Source: Streptomyces sp. ISL-100 (GTDB taxonomy: Bacteria > Actinomycetota > Actinomycetes > Streptomycetales > Streptomycetaceae). From it: 64,000 bases of DNA. The notes under the pieces were generated by a model. That model made no database searches. It was not told the DNA's origin and was given only the letters and a program-made list of their open reading frames with translations. Within the stretch, counting starts at the first letter, position 1. Each line of letters begins with the position of its first letter. Below are positions 8,343 through 16,777 of the stretch, piece by piece. A program made the position numbers and the translations under genes. The stretch spans positions 141,607-205,606 of the forward strand of contig NZ_JAGGOK010000003.1 in NCBI RefSeq assembly GCF_018614615.1. The letters are read 5' to 3'.

Positions 8343-9287
8343 TTAGTCCTGCTGTGCGCCCGAGGGCAGGGTGCGCAGCTTCATGGGCGACGACGTGGTG
8401 CTGGTGCCGAAGCCGTAGTTCAGCATCTTGCCGGCGTCGTTGTAGCGCTCCGTGACAGTGGTGCTGTTCAGGACGACGCCGATGAGGGTCTTCGTACCGC
8501 GGGTGGCGGCGAAGACCAGGCACGGACCGGCAGTCGAGCCGGTGCCGGTCTTGACGCCGATGGCGCCGCTGTAGGAGCCCAGCAGCTTGTTCGTGTTGTA
8601 CCAGGTGTACGTGCGCGTGCCGCCGGTGCTCGTCGTCGCGGTGCTCTTGTACGACGGCGCCTTGACGACGGCGCGGAAGTTGGTGTTCTTCATGGCGTAG
8701 CGGGCGAGCTTCGCGAGGTCGCGCGGGGTCGTGTAGTTGTTGCCGGTCGTCGTGATGCCGTCGAAAGAGTCGAACTTGGTGTTCGTCAGGCCGAGCGAGC
8801 TCGCCTTCGCGTTCATCTTCGAGATGAAGTTCGTCTTGCGCGCCGCGACGGTGGTGCCGGTGCCGAAGGCGTCGGCCAGGGCGTACGCCGCGTCGCAGCC
8901 GGAGGGCAGCATCGTCCCGTACAGCAGCTGACGGACGGTCACCTTGTCGCCGGTCTTCAGGTCGGCGGTGCTCGCGCCCTGCGCGGTGACGTAGTCGCGG
9001 TAGGCCTGCTTGACGGTCACCTTGCGGTTGAGGTCGAGGTTGGTCGTGCTGAGCACCACGGCAGCCGTCATGATCTTCGTCGTGCTGGCCATCTGGCGCT
9101 TGGTGTCCGCGCCCTTGCTGTAAACCGTGGCACCGGTCGCGTTGTTCAGCATGAACGCGCCCTTGGCCGTGACGGAGGGCGCGGTGGCCGCCTGCGCGGG
9201 CGCGGCCAGGGGCGAGACAGTCAGCAGTGCGCCCGTGGTGACGAGGACCGCGGCGGCTCTGCGGACGGCCGGGAGGCTGGTGATCAA
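8343..9287 (-). CDS. Secreted D-alanyl-D-alanine carboxypeptidase/transpeptidase, Streptomyces K15 type (peptidase S11)
   Basis: 314 residues from the TTG at 9287, chosen because a GGAG lies about 10 bp upstream and a good signal peptide follows (Arg pair, then a hydrophobic stretch to AQA, cleavage near residue 33); an open frame reaches 9365. It acts outside the membrane on peptidoglycan stem peptides. Active-site motifs: Ser68-Thr-Thr-Lys71 (SxxK), Ser129-Gly-Cys131 in place of the usual SxN, and Lys246-Thr-Gly. The SGC triad is known from the Streptomyces K15 DD-transpeptidase. No C-terminal membrane helix is seen. Convergent with bkdC. Confidence 0.93.
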   Translation of the reverse strand: MITSLPAVRRAAAVLVTTGALLTVSPLAAPAQAATAPSVTAKGAFMLNNATGATVYSKGADTKRQMASTTKIMTAAVVLSTTNLDLNRKVTVKQAYRDYVTAQGASTADLKTGDKVTVRQLLYGTMLPSGCDAAYALADAFGTGTTVAARKTNFISKMNAKASSLGLTNTKFDSFDGITTTGNNYTTPRDLAKLARYAMKNTNFRAVVKAPSYKSTATTSTGGTRTYTWYNTNKLLGSYSGAIGVKTGTGSTAGPCLVFAATRGTKTLIGVVLNSTTVTERYNDAGKMLNYGFGTSTTSSPMKLRTLPSGAQQD

Positions 9288-9574
9288 AGAACGCTCCGAA
9301 GTTCGCGAATGCGTTGAAAGTGGACCACCTCGGATCGAGGGTCCCGACAAGAGACTCGCGGGCACGCCGAAAGGATGTACGCCCCTGGGTGTGATTTCCG
9401 TCCTGTGCGCGACGTCACCGTCCCGACCCGTTGGCGGGTTGTGGCGGTTGGGGTGTGATGCGTCGGTGCGCGAACTTCCTGGACACGGCCGCCTTGCCCT
9501 CGTGCTGGCCGGCGCCCGTTCCGGGATGCGGACGCGGCTATCTGTTGCACCTCTGTTGTATCTATGCTGTGCGC

Positions 9575-10234
9575 ATGCCCACCGCGCCCCCGCTCCCCAA
9601 GCAGCCCGCCGCCGCCGAGCGCGTCTACGCCCACATCAAGAAGGGCGTACTCGACCGCCACTACGAAGGCGGCACCCTCCTCACCGAGGGCGACCTCGCC
9701 GACGCCGTCGGCGTGTCCAGGACGCCCGTACGGGAGGCACTGCTGCGGCTGGAGGTCGAGGGGCTCATCAAGCTGTATCCGAAGAAGGGCGCCCTCGTCC
9801 TCGCCGTCTCCGCCCAGGAGATCTCCGACGTCGTCGAAACCCGGCTGCTGGTGGAGGAGTTCGCGGTCCGTCGCGCAGTGCCCGCGTCCGCCGCTCTCGT
9901 CGCGCGGCTCGAAGAGCTGCTGGAGGAGCAGAAGCAGCGCGCCCTCGAAGGCGACCTCGCCGAAGTCGCCGTCAGCGACCGGTGCTTCCACGCCGAGATC
10001 GTCCGTAACGCCGGGAATCAGATCCTCTCCCGGCTGTACGACCAGCTGCGCGACCGTCAGCTGCGCATGGGCGTCACCATCATGGAGGCGCACCCCGACC
10101 GCATCGCCAAGAACATCACCGAGCACGCCGAAATGCTCGAAGCCATCAGGGCGGGGGACGTCGAAGCCGCCGCCCAGTGCGTACGCCGCCACGTCAGCCG
10201 GGTGAAGGTGCTGGTCCGGGGTGAGGAGCGGTGA
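9575..10234 (+). CDS. GntR-family transcriptional regulator (FadR/FCD type)
   Basis: 219 residues from the ATG at 9575. N-terminal winged helix about 10-75 (ADAVGVSRTPVREALLRLEVEGLI is the recognition helix and wing in outline), then an all-helical FCD ligand-binding domain with Asp/His residues (FHAEIVRNAGN, EHAEMLEAI) that usually bind metal and an organic acid. The frame is open further upstream, but the conserved protein starts here. No Shine-Dalgarno sequence is evident, so the mRNA may be leaderless. Its stop overlaps the start of the MFS gene; it probably regulates that transporter. Confidence 0.93.
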   Translation: MPTAPPLPKQPAAAERVYAHIKKGVLDRHYEGGTLLTEGDLADAVGVSRTPVREALLRLEVEGLIKLYPKKGALVLAVSAQEISDVVETRLLVEEFAVRRAVPASAALVARLEELLEEQKQRALEGDLAEVAVSDRCFHAEIVRNAGNQILSRLYDQLRDRQLRMGVTIMEAHPDRIAKNITEHAEMLEAIRAGDVEAAAQCVRRHVSRVKVLVRGEER

Positions 10235-11541
10235 GGAGCCCCATCGCTCCGGTTGCCTCCCTGCCCGGCGATCCGCCCGGCGGCCGGCGCGCCGCCGCCG
10301 TCTGGGGCATCGGCGTCGGCGTCTACTTCGTCGCCGTCATCTTCCGTACGAGCCTGGGCGTGGCCGGGCTCGACGCCGCCGACCGGTTCGACGTCAACGC
10401 GTCCGCGCTGTCGACGTTCTCGATACTGCAATTGCTGGTGTACGCGGGTATGCAGATACCCGTGGGGCTCTTGGTCGACCGGCTCGGGACGAAGAGAGTC
10501 CTGACACTCGGGGTTGTCCTCTTCACCCTCGGACAGCTCGGTTTCGCCCTCTCCCCCTCGTACGGCATGGCCCTCGCAGCCCGCGCCCTGCTGGGATGCG
10601 GCGACGCGATGACGTTCATCGCTGTGCTGCGGCTCGGCGCGCGCTGGTTCCCCGTCCGTCGCGGGCCGCTGATCGCACAGCTCGCCGGGCTGTGCGGGAT
10701 GGCGGGCAACCTCGTCTCGACCCTCGTCATCGCGCGCATGCTGCACGGCATGGGCTGGACCGCCACCTTCGCGGGCAGCTCGCTCGCCGGGGTGCTCGTG
10801 CTCGTACTGCTGCTGCTGTTCCTGAAGGACCACCCCGAGGGGTACGAGCCGGCGCCGGCCCAGCACGCGGGTGCGGCGTACGTCCGCAAGCAGATCGCCG
10901 CCGCGTGGCGCGAGCCCGGGACGCGGCTCGGGATGTGGGTGCACTTCACGACGCAGTTCCCGGCGATGGTGTTCCTGCTGCTGTGGGGGATGCCGTTCCT
11001 GGTCGAGGCGCAGGGCCTCTCGCGCGGCACGGCGGGCGAGCTGCTGACGCTCGTCGTGCTGTCGAACATGGCGTTGGGGCTGGTGTACGGGCAGCTCATC
11101 GCACGCCACGGCGCCGCCCGCGCGCCGCTCGCCCTCGGCACCGTCGGAGCCACCGCCCTGCTGTGGGCGGCGACCATCGCGTACCCGGGTGACCATGCCC
11201 CGGTGTGGCTGCTGGTGACCTTGTGCGCGGTGCTCGGCGGGTGCGGGCCGGCGTCGATGATCGGCTTCGACTTCGCGCGGCCGGCCAACCCGCCGGAGCG
11301 TCAGGGCACCGCCTCCGGCATCGTCAACATGGGCGGCTTCGTCGCCTCCATGACGACCTTGCTCGCGGTGGGCGTGCTGCTCGACGCGACCGGCGACAAC
11401 TACCGGGTCGCGTTCGCGTCGGTCTTCGTGCTGGAGGCGTTCGGCGTCGTACAGATCCTGCGCCTGCGCAAGCGGACCGCCCGCCGGGAGCGGGACCACC
11501 TGGTCGCCAGCCGCGTCGAGGCGGTGCACGTCCCGGCGTAA
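10231..11541 (+). CDS. MFS transporter
   Basis: 436 residues with about 12 hydrophobic segments and the MFS loop motif after helix 2 (GLLVDRLGTKRVL). Starts at GTG 10231 inside the stop of the GntR gene (GTGA overlap), so the two are translationally coupled. Substrate unknown; the sequence most resembles the nitrate/anion and sugar-acid type importers, and the FCD-type regulator points to an organic acid. Cytoplasmic C-terminus is Arg-rich. Convergent with the mycothiol-dependent enzyme gene. Confidence 0.9.
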   Translation: MRSPIAPVASLPGDPPGGRRAAAVWGIGVGVYFVAVIFRTSLGVAGLDAADRFDVNASALSTFSILQLLVYAGMQIPVGLLVDRLGTKRVLTLGVVLFTLGQLGFALSPSYGMALAARALLGCGDAMTFIAVLRLGARWFPVRRGPLIAQLAGLCGMAGNLVSTLVIARMLHGMGWTATFAGSSLAGVLVLVLLLLFLKDHPEGYEPAPAQHAGAAYVRKQIAAAWREPGTRLGMWVHFTTQFPAMVFLLLWGMPFLVEAQGLSRGTAGELLTLVVLSNMALGLVYGQLIARHGAARAPLALGTVGATALLWAATIAYPGDHAPVWLLVTLCAVLGGCGPASMIGFDFARPANPPERQGTASGIVNMGGFVASMTTLLAVGVLLDATGDNYRVAFASVFVLEAFGVVQILRLRKRTARRERDHLVASRVEAVHVPA

Positions 11542-11556
11542 GACGATGTTCTTGCG

Positions 11557-12381
11557 TTACGGCGTGACCGCGAAGTTGCGCAGGATCGCGTCCGCCAGCG
11601 CCTGGTCGCCCTCGACCTTGACGCGGTCGGCGACCGCGTCGTAGCGAACCCGGCCGCAGGCCAGGCGTACGTACGTCTCCCAGTCCAGGGCGATCGTCGC
11701 GAGCGGGCCGAGCGACGGCGTGCCGTCCACCGTGCCGCGGCCGTCGGCGTCCACGCGGACCGTGCGCATGAATTCGACCGGGCCGTGTACGTCGAAGACG
11801 ACCGCGGAGTTGGCGGGCGCGCCCGCGTGCTTCGCGACGACCTTCGGCAGGCCGTGGACGAGGATGTCGCGGGCGACGAGCGCGCCGGGCGAGTCGAGGT
11901 TGCCGGGCCGGCCGAAGGTCGTACGCAAGTCCTGCTCGTGCACCCAGGTGTCGAACGCCCGCATCCGCAGAGCGAGTTCAAGGGTCTGCTCGGCGCCGAG
12001 CGGGGCGCGGACCATGGTGTCGGGGGCGCGGGTCTCGTTGCGGAGCTGACGCTGGCGGCGGATGATCGTGTACTCGAGCTCCGAGGTCATCTCCGGCGCG
12101 GTGTGGTGGCGCCGTACGTCGACCTGCATCTCCATGTACCGAGCGAACTCCGAGGTCACGTGGTACAGATCGCGCGGCAGTGAGTGGATCGGCCGGGGGT
12201 CGCCGAGCATCTCGCACTCCATGCCGATGATGTGCGAGACGATGTCGCGCACCGACCAGCCGGGGCATGGCGTGCGCCGGTTCCACTCCCCTTCGACGAG
12301 CGGTGTCACCAGCTCGGATATCGCTTCGATGGAGTGGGTCCAGGCTTCGGCGTATGTCTGGAGGCTGGGATGGACGGTCAC
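11557..12381 (-). CDS. Maleylpyruvate isomerase-family mycothiol-dependent enzyme
   Basis: 274 residues of the actinobacterial DinB-like/MDMPI family. The N-terminal four-helix bundle has the expected opening (W-x-R-x-TPCPGWSVRDIVSHI, with its His), and the metal-ligand segment MRAFDTWVHEQDLR. A C-terminal SCP2-like domain follows (about 185-274). These enzymes use mycothiol as cofactor for isomerisation or S-transfer; the substrate here is unknown. Divergent from the nitrilase-type gene across a 188-bp region. Confidence 0.88.
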   Translation of the reverse strand: MTVHPSLQTYAEAWTHSIEAISELVTPLVEGEWNRRTPCPGWSVRDIVSHIIGMECEMLGDPRPIHSLPRDLYHVTSEFARYMEMQVDVRRHHTAPEMTSELEYTIIRRQRQLRNETRAPDTMVRAPLGAEQTLELALRMRAFDTWVHEQDLRTTFGRPGNLDSPGALVARDILVHGLPKVVAKHAGAPANSAVVFDVHGPVEFMRTVRVDADGRGTVDGTPSLGPLATIALDWETYVRLACGRVRYDAVADRVKVEGDQALADAILRNFAVTP

Positions 12382-12569
12382 GGGACCCCTCGTGCGGTTC
12401 AGTGGCGGTGGCGCGGGCTGGCTGGACTGGCGGGTTGGGCTGGACGTACGTGCCGGACTGCGTGGGAGGCTCGCACGCTAAGTTACGCTGCCCCGTGGCA
12501 CCCTGGCAGTGCTTTGGTGTGACGATCGTAGGCCCGTGTTGACGGCTCGAATGCCAGGACGGTGGTAGT

Positions 12570-13355
12570 GTGCGCGCCTCCCTCATCCAGATCGCAGTAG
12601 ACCCGGACGAATCAGTTAATTCCCGTCGGCAGCGCGTCGCTTCACTCGTGCGCGAGCAGCGTGAACAGTGCGGCGCGGATCTCGTGGTCCTGCCCGAGCT
12701 GTGGCCGACCGGGGCCTTCGCGTACGAGTCCTTCGTCGAGGAGGCGGAGCCGCTGGAGGGCCCGACGTACGACGTGATGTCGAAGGCGGCGGCCGACGCC
12801 GGGGTGTGGCTGCACGCCGGGTCGATCGTCGAGCGCGACCCCGACGGCCCCCTCTACAACACCTCGCTGGTCTTCTCCCCCGGCGGCGAACTCGTCCGTA
12901 CGTACCGGAAGATCCACCGCTTCGGCTTCGACAAGGGCGAGGCCGTGATGATGGGCGCGGGCGAGGAGGTGGTGACGGTGTCGGCCATGGGGCTCACCTT
13001 CGGCCTCGGCACCTGTTACGACCTGCGCTTCCCCGAACTCTTCCGCGGCCTCGTGGACGCGGGCGCGCAGGCCTTCGTCGTCCCGGCCGGCTGGCCCGCC
13101 AGGCGCCGCGAGCACTGGACGCTGCTGGCCCGCGCCCGCGCGGTCGAGAACCAGGCGTACGTCCTGGCCTGCGGCACCGCCGGCACGCACGCGGGGGTGG
13201 AGCAGGCGGGGCACAGCATCGTCGTGGACCCGTGGGGTGAGGTGCTGGCGGAGGCGGGTGCGGCGGAGGAGGTGCTGGTGGTGGACCTCGATCCGGCGAA
13301 GGTGGCGTCTACGCGCGAGCAGTTCCCGGCCCTGAAGGACCGTCGGCTGCGGTAG
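12570..13355 (+). CDS. Carbon-nitrogen hydrolase (nitrilase superfamily amidase)
   Basis: 261 residues starting with GTG at 12570. The Glu-Lys-Cys triad is intact: Glu43 (LVVLPELWP), Lys114 (YRKIHRFGF), Cys149 (GTCYDLRFPELFR). Length and motifs fit omega-amidase/deaminated-glutathione-amidase-like or plant Nit2-like branches, which hydrolyse small amides such as 2-oxoglutaramate. The substrate is not decided by sequence alone. Stands as a single gene. Confidence 0.92.
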   Translation: MRASLIQIAVDPDESVNSRRQRVASLVREQREQCGADLVVLPELWPTGAFAYESFVEEAEPLEGPTYDVMSKAAADAGVWLHAGSIVERDPDGPLYNTSLVFSPGGELVRTYRKIHRFGFDKGEAVMMGAGEEVVTVSAMGLTFGLGTCYDLRFPELFRGLVDAGAQAFVVPAGWPARRREHWTLLARARAVENQAYVLACGTAGTHAGVEQAGHSIVVDPWGEVLAEAGAAEEVLVVDLDPAKVASTREQFPALKDRRLR

Positions 13356-13377
13356 CCGCCTGCGGTAGTGCCCCGGC

Positions 13378-13844
13378 TCAGAGGTCGCTGGTGTCGAGGT
13401 CGAGGTCGAGGTCGAACGGGGCCGGGAGGTGCAGGGGTGTGCCGAAGGGGCGGGGGCCTTCGACGCGGGTGTATCCCAGGCGGCCGGGCTCCGAGAACAG
13501 GGTGACGCTCTGCTCGACCCGGTCGACGAGGAGGTAGAGGGGCGCGCCATATTCGGCGTACCGCTTCCGCTTGACGACACGGTCGGTCTCGGCGTTGGAC
13601 TCCGAGGTCACCTCGACGACGAGGAGCGTCTGGTCCGGCAGGAGCGCGCCCCCGCCCTTCGCGAGAGCCTCGGGGACTACGGCGATGTCCGGTACGTACC
13701 AATTGGGCGACCTGGGCAGGTCCAGGTCCCCCGATCCTTCGATGCAGCCCAATTCGTCAGCACGGTTGCCCCGGATCCTCTGAACGGCGTACTTCAAGGC
13801 GCGCCCGGGTCGATGCCTTCGGTGTACTCGGGCGCGCTGGCCAT
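13378..13844 (-). pseudogene. Decayed Uma2-family (DUF820) restriction endonuclease-like gene
   Basis: The C-terminal two thirds of a Uma2 protein are clear: WYVPDIAVVPEALA, LLVVEVTSESNAETDRVVKRK and YAEYGAPLYLLVDRVEQ carry the PD-(D/E)xK-like core. The usual N-terminal part, including the conserved E-(L/F)-I-(D/E)-G segment, is missing. A good start (ATG 13844 after GGAAGGAG) opens a frame that meets TGA after 16 codons; the rest continues in another frame. It therefore looks internally deleted and frameshifted. Uma2 genes are abundant and unstable in Streptomyces. Confidence 0.6.
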
Positions 13845-13960
13845 CTGGCGTGCTCCTTCCTGCCGTCACGTCCACGGTCCCACTACGGGGCCTGCCGCGT
13901 CTTCGCCGCGGCCCACCGTCACTCGTCAGTGCGTACGACGGGGATGGCACCCTGGTCTGC

Positions 13961-15766
13961 ATGAACGCTTCCTCGCCCTCGCCCTCGCCCCGCCGCGCCC
14001 GTGTCCGTGCCCCCGAGCTCATCGGCAAAGGGGGCTGGCTGAACACCGGCGGAGAGGATCTCACCCTTTCCGCCCTGCGAGGGAAGATCGTTCTGGTCGA
14101 TTTTTGGACCTTTTGTTGCGTTAACTGCCTGCATGTTCTGGACGAGCTGCGGGAGCTGGAGGAGAAGCACCGCGACACGGTGGTGATCATCGGCGTCCAC
14201 TCGCCGAAGTTCGTGCACGAGGCCGAGCACCAGGCCGTCGTCGACGCGGTCGAGCGGTACGGCGTGCACCACCCCGTCCTCGACGACCCCGAGCTCGCGA
14301 CGTGGAAGCAGTACGCCGTACGGGCCTGGCCGACGCTCGTCGTCATCGACCCCGAAGGTTACGTCGTCGCGCAGCACGCCGGCGAGGGGCACGCGCACGC
14401 CATCGAAAAGCTCGTCGAGGAGCTGGAAGCCGCTCACGGAGCCAAGGGGACGCTGCGGCGCGGGGACGGACCGTACGTCGCGCCCGAGCCCGTCGCGACC
14501 GACCTGCGCTTCCCCGGCAAGGCGCTGCTGCTGTCCGGCACCGGGAATTTCCTGGTCTCGGACACCACCCGGCATCAGCTCGTCGAGCTGGAGGCGGATG
14601 CCGAGACGGTTGTACGGCGCATCGGCGGGGACGGCGAGTTCAAGGAGCCGCAGGGGCTCGCGCTGCTGCCGGACGGGCGGGTCGTCGTAGCCGACACGGT
14701 CAACCATCGGCTGCGTACGTACGACCCGGCGACCGGCGCCGTCGAGACCGTCGCCGGTACCGGAAAGCAGTGGTGGCAGGGCTCGCCCACCTCCGGGCCC
14801 GCCCGTGAGGTCGATCTGTCCTCGCCGTGGGACGTGGCGTGGTGGCAGGGCAAGGTGTGGATCGCCATGGCCGGCGTACACCAACTGTGGACGTACGACC
14901 CCGAGGCGGGGACCGTGCAGGTCGCGGCCGGGACGACGAACGAGGGGCTGGTGGACGGACCCGCCCCCGAGGCGTGGTTCGCGCAGCCCTCGGGCCTGGC
15001 GGTCGCGCCGGACGGCGACCGGCTGTGGGTCGCGGACTCGGAGACGAGTGCGCTGCGGTACGTCGACAGTGAGCTGGTGGTTCACACCGCCGTCGGGACC
15101 GGGCTCTTCGACTTCGGGCACCGGGACGGCGCGGCGGGGCAGGCGCTGCTCCAGCATCCGCTCGGGGTGACCGCGCTGCCCGACGGGTCGGTCGCGATCA
15201 GCGACACGTACAACCAGGCGCTGCGGCGCTACGACCCGGCCAGTGGTGAAGTGACCACTGTGGCCACCGACTTGAGGGAGCCGAGCGACGCGGTGCTCGT
15301 CGGTGACGACATCGTCGTCGTCGAGTCCGCCCGCCACCGGCTCACGCGGCTGCGGCTGCCCGACGAGGCGGTACGGGTGGAGGCCGTCGCGCACCGCACG
15401 CAGCGGGCGGCGACCGAAGTGGCGCCCGGGAAGCTCCGGTTGGACATCGTCTTCCAGGCGCCGAGCGGGCAGAAGCTGGACACGCGGTACGGGCCTTCGA
15501 CGCGGCTGCTGGTGTCCTCCACGCCGCCGGAGCTGCTGGCTGAGGGCGAGGGTTCGGGAACGGATCTCAGCCGCGAGCTGGAGCTGAACCCGGAGGTTGT
15601 GGAGGGTGTGCTGCACGTGTCGGCGACGGCCGCTTCGTGCGACGACGACCCGGAGAACGAGTACCCGGCGTGCCATGTCCACCAGCAGGACTGGGGTGTG
15701 CCGGTCCGCGTGACCGCGGGGGGAGCGCCGCGGCTGCCGCTGGTGTTGGCGGGGATGGATTCCTGA
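13961..15766 (+). CDS. NHL-repeat thioredoxin-like protein (NHLRC2-like)
   Basis: 601 residues from the ATG at 13961 (the frame is open earlier, but conservation begins here). Thioredoxin/TlpA-like domain about 20-165 with the motif FWTFCCVNCLHV; the CxxC is CVNC, as in NHLRC2 relatives. An NHL six-bladed propeller follows at about 175-480, with repeated LPDGRVVVADTVNHRLR-type units, and a C-terminal beta domain. No signal peptide is seen, so it is probably cytoplasmic. Likely a thiol-disulfide protein held on a scaffold; partner unknown. Confidence 0.88.
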   Translation: MNASSPSPSPRRARVRAPELIGKGGWLNTGGEDLTLSALRGKIVLVDFWTFCCVNCLHVLDELRELEEKHRDTVVIIGVHSPKFVHEAEHQAVVDAVERYGVHHPVLDDPELATWKQYAVRAWPTLVVIDPEGYVVAQHAGEGHAHAIEKLVEELEAAHGAKGTLRRGDGPYVAPEPVATDLRFPGKALLLSGTGNFLVSDTTRHQLVELEADAETVVRRIGGDGEFKEPQGLALLPDGRVVVADTVNHRLRTYDPATGAVETVAGTGKQWWQGSPTSGPAREVDLSSPWDVAWWQGKVWIAMAGVHQLWTYDPEAGTVQVAAGTTNEGLVDGPAPEAWFAQPSGLAVAPDGDRLWVADSETSALRYVDSELVVHTAVGTGLFDFGHRDGAAGQALLQHPLGVTALPDGSVAISDTYNQALRRYDPASGEVTTVATDLREPSDAVLVGDDIVVVESARHRLTRLRLPDEAVRVEAVAHRTQRAATEVAPGKLRLDIVFQAPSGQKLDTRYGPSTRLLVSSTPPELLAEGEGSGTDLSRELELNPEVVEGVLHVSATAASCDDDPENEYPACHVHQQDWGVPVRVTAGGAPRLPLVLAGMDS

Positions 15767-15805
15767 GCCGGGCGCCTGCTCGGGACCGGGGGCCTCCCGG
15801 ACTCT

Positions 15806-16148
15806 GTCCGTCGGGGTCGTGGTGGCTGTCTTTTTCGGGGGCTGCGGGGTCGGTGCCGCGCCGGGGCGGCTGTTTCGGGATGCCGCACTCGCGCCGCTCG
15901 GCCCCAGGGGCCTCCCGGGCTTCGTGTGGCTGCGCCGGACTCCGTCCGTCGGGGTCGCGGTGGCTGTCTTTTGCGGGGGCTGCGGGGTCGGCGCCGCGCC
16001 GGGGCGGCTGTTTGGGACGCCGCACTCGCGCCGCTCGGCCCCAGGGGCCTCCCGGGCTTCGTGCCGCTGCGCCGGACTTCGTCCGTCGGGTGGCGCCGGT
16101 GCGGTGGCCGTCTTTTGGGGGCTCCGGGGGTCGGCGCCGCGCCGTGGC
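15806..16148. repeat. Tandem direct repeat, period about 138 bp, 2.5 copies
   Basis: Each unit begins GTCCGTCGGG (15806, 15944, 16081) and runs through a GTGGCTGTCTTTT-like and GGGTCGGCGCCGCGCCG core, a CACTCGCGCCGCTCGGCCC stretch and CAGGGGCCTCCCGGGCTTCG. The first two units are near-identical; the third is truncated and diverged. A further partial copy of the unit end lies at about 15788-15803. Confidence 0.85.
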
Positions 16149-16354
16149 GTCTCCTCGGGCGTCGAACGTTCGGGTACTCGTTTTTGTATTCGGGCTTGTT
16201 GCGTTCGGCGCCCTGCGGGGAGCGCCCCGGCACGTCCCCTCCTGGCACCGTGCGTGCGAGACCGGCGCCGGGCGGGCGAAGTCCAGCCCGTCCGGCGGGT
16301 CCCCTTCGGGCCGGGCGGCACTTGCAATGTGCGACCCCGCGAAATCAAGCCCGC

Positions 16355-16368
16355 CCGGCGTTTGAGGA
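16355..16368. repeat. Copy of a dispersed intergenic element (CCGGCGTTTGAGGA)
   Basis: This 14-mer recurs in opposite orientation at 43554-43567. Both sites lie in intergenic DNA beside G/C-rich palindromes. I know similar CAAACGCCGG-containing elements as abundant in Streptomyces intergenic regions. Confidence 0.7.
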
Positions 16369-16458
16369 CACGCCCGTAGGGCGTCCGGGGGCTTGCCCCC
16401 ACCGCGCGGCCGAGCCGCAAAAGGTCACAGCGGGAAGGGGCGAGGTGAGCCGGTCGGC

Positions 16459-16686
16459 TCAGGGGGTGTGGTGGTGCCGGTCGTCGTCGGTGACCACGGT
16501 GGTGGCCGGGGGCACGACCATGCGGCGGCGCCTGGCGACGCTGGCGTAGACCGCCACCCCGATGATGCCGACGAGCATCATGATGACCCCGACGAGGTCG
16601 AGGTTGACGCTTTCCATCTCCCAGTCGGTGGCGAAGGCGAGTATCGCCCCGCCCGCGATGAGGAGTATGAATCCTCCCAGTCCCAT
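16459..16686 (-). CDS. Small two-helix membrane protein (DUF6458-like)
   Basis: 75 residues from the ATG at 16686 (GLGGFILLIAGGAILAF). The frame extends to 16755 but the upstream residues do not look conserved. Two transmembrane helices (about 3-18 and 29-48) flank the short loop TDWEMESVNLDLVG, then a basic RRRR segment and a His-rich tail DRHHHTP. This matches a small actinobacterial family of unknown function. It lies upstream of nothing on its strand and may be monocistronic. Confidence 0.75.
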   Translation of the reverse strand: MGLGGFILLIAGGAILAFATDWEMESVNLDLVGVIMMLVGIIGVAVYASVARRRRMVVPPATTVVTDDDRHHHTP

Positions 16687-16777
16687 GACTTCCGCCTCCC
16701 TGTCGGCCCGGCTGGTCCGGGCCGGTGTACGCACTTCGCGTACCCGGCCCTTCAACAGACAAGCCTGCGAGTGGGGT

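Larger units (their letters stand above)
15767..16458. other. Long non-coding spacer with tandem repeats
   Basis: 692 bp with no convincing gene: open frames exist but have irregular codon use and carry repeated sequence. It contains about 2.5 copies of a 138-bp repeat (15806-16148), then a less G+C-rich stretch at about 16160-16200, then a dispersed Streptomyces palindromic element around 16340-16440. Some of this may be remnants of transcription-terminator repeats. Confidence 0.7.

Noticed and set aside
13919..16762. 947-codon open frame on the minus strand
   Set aside because: It is antisense to the NHL-thioredoxin gene and the repeat spacer; composition is Arg/Pro/Gly-rich shadow sequence with no domain.
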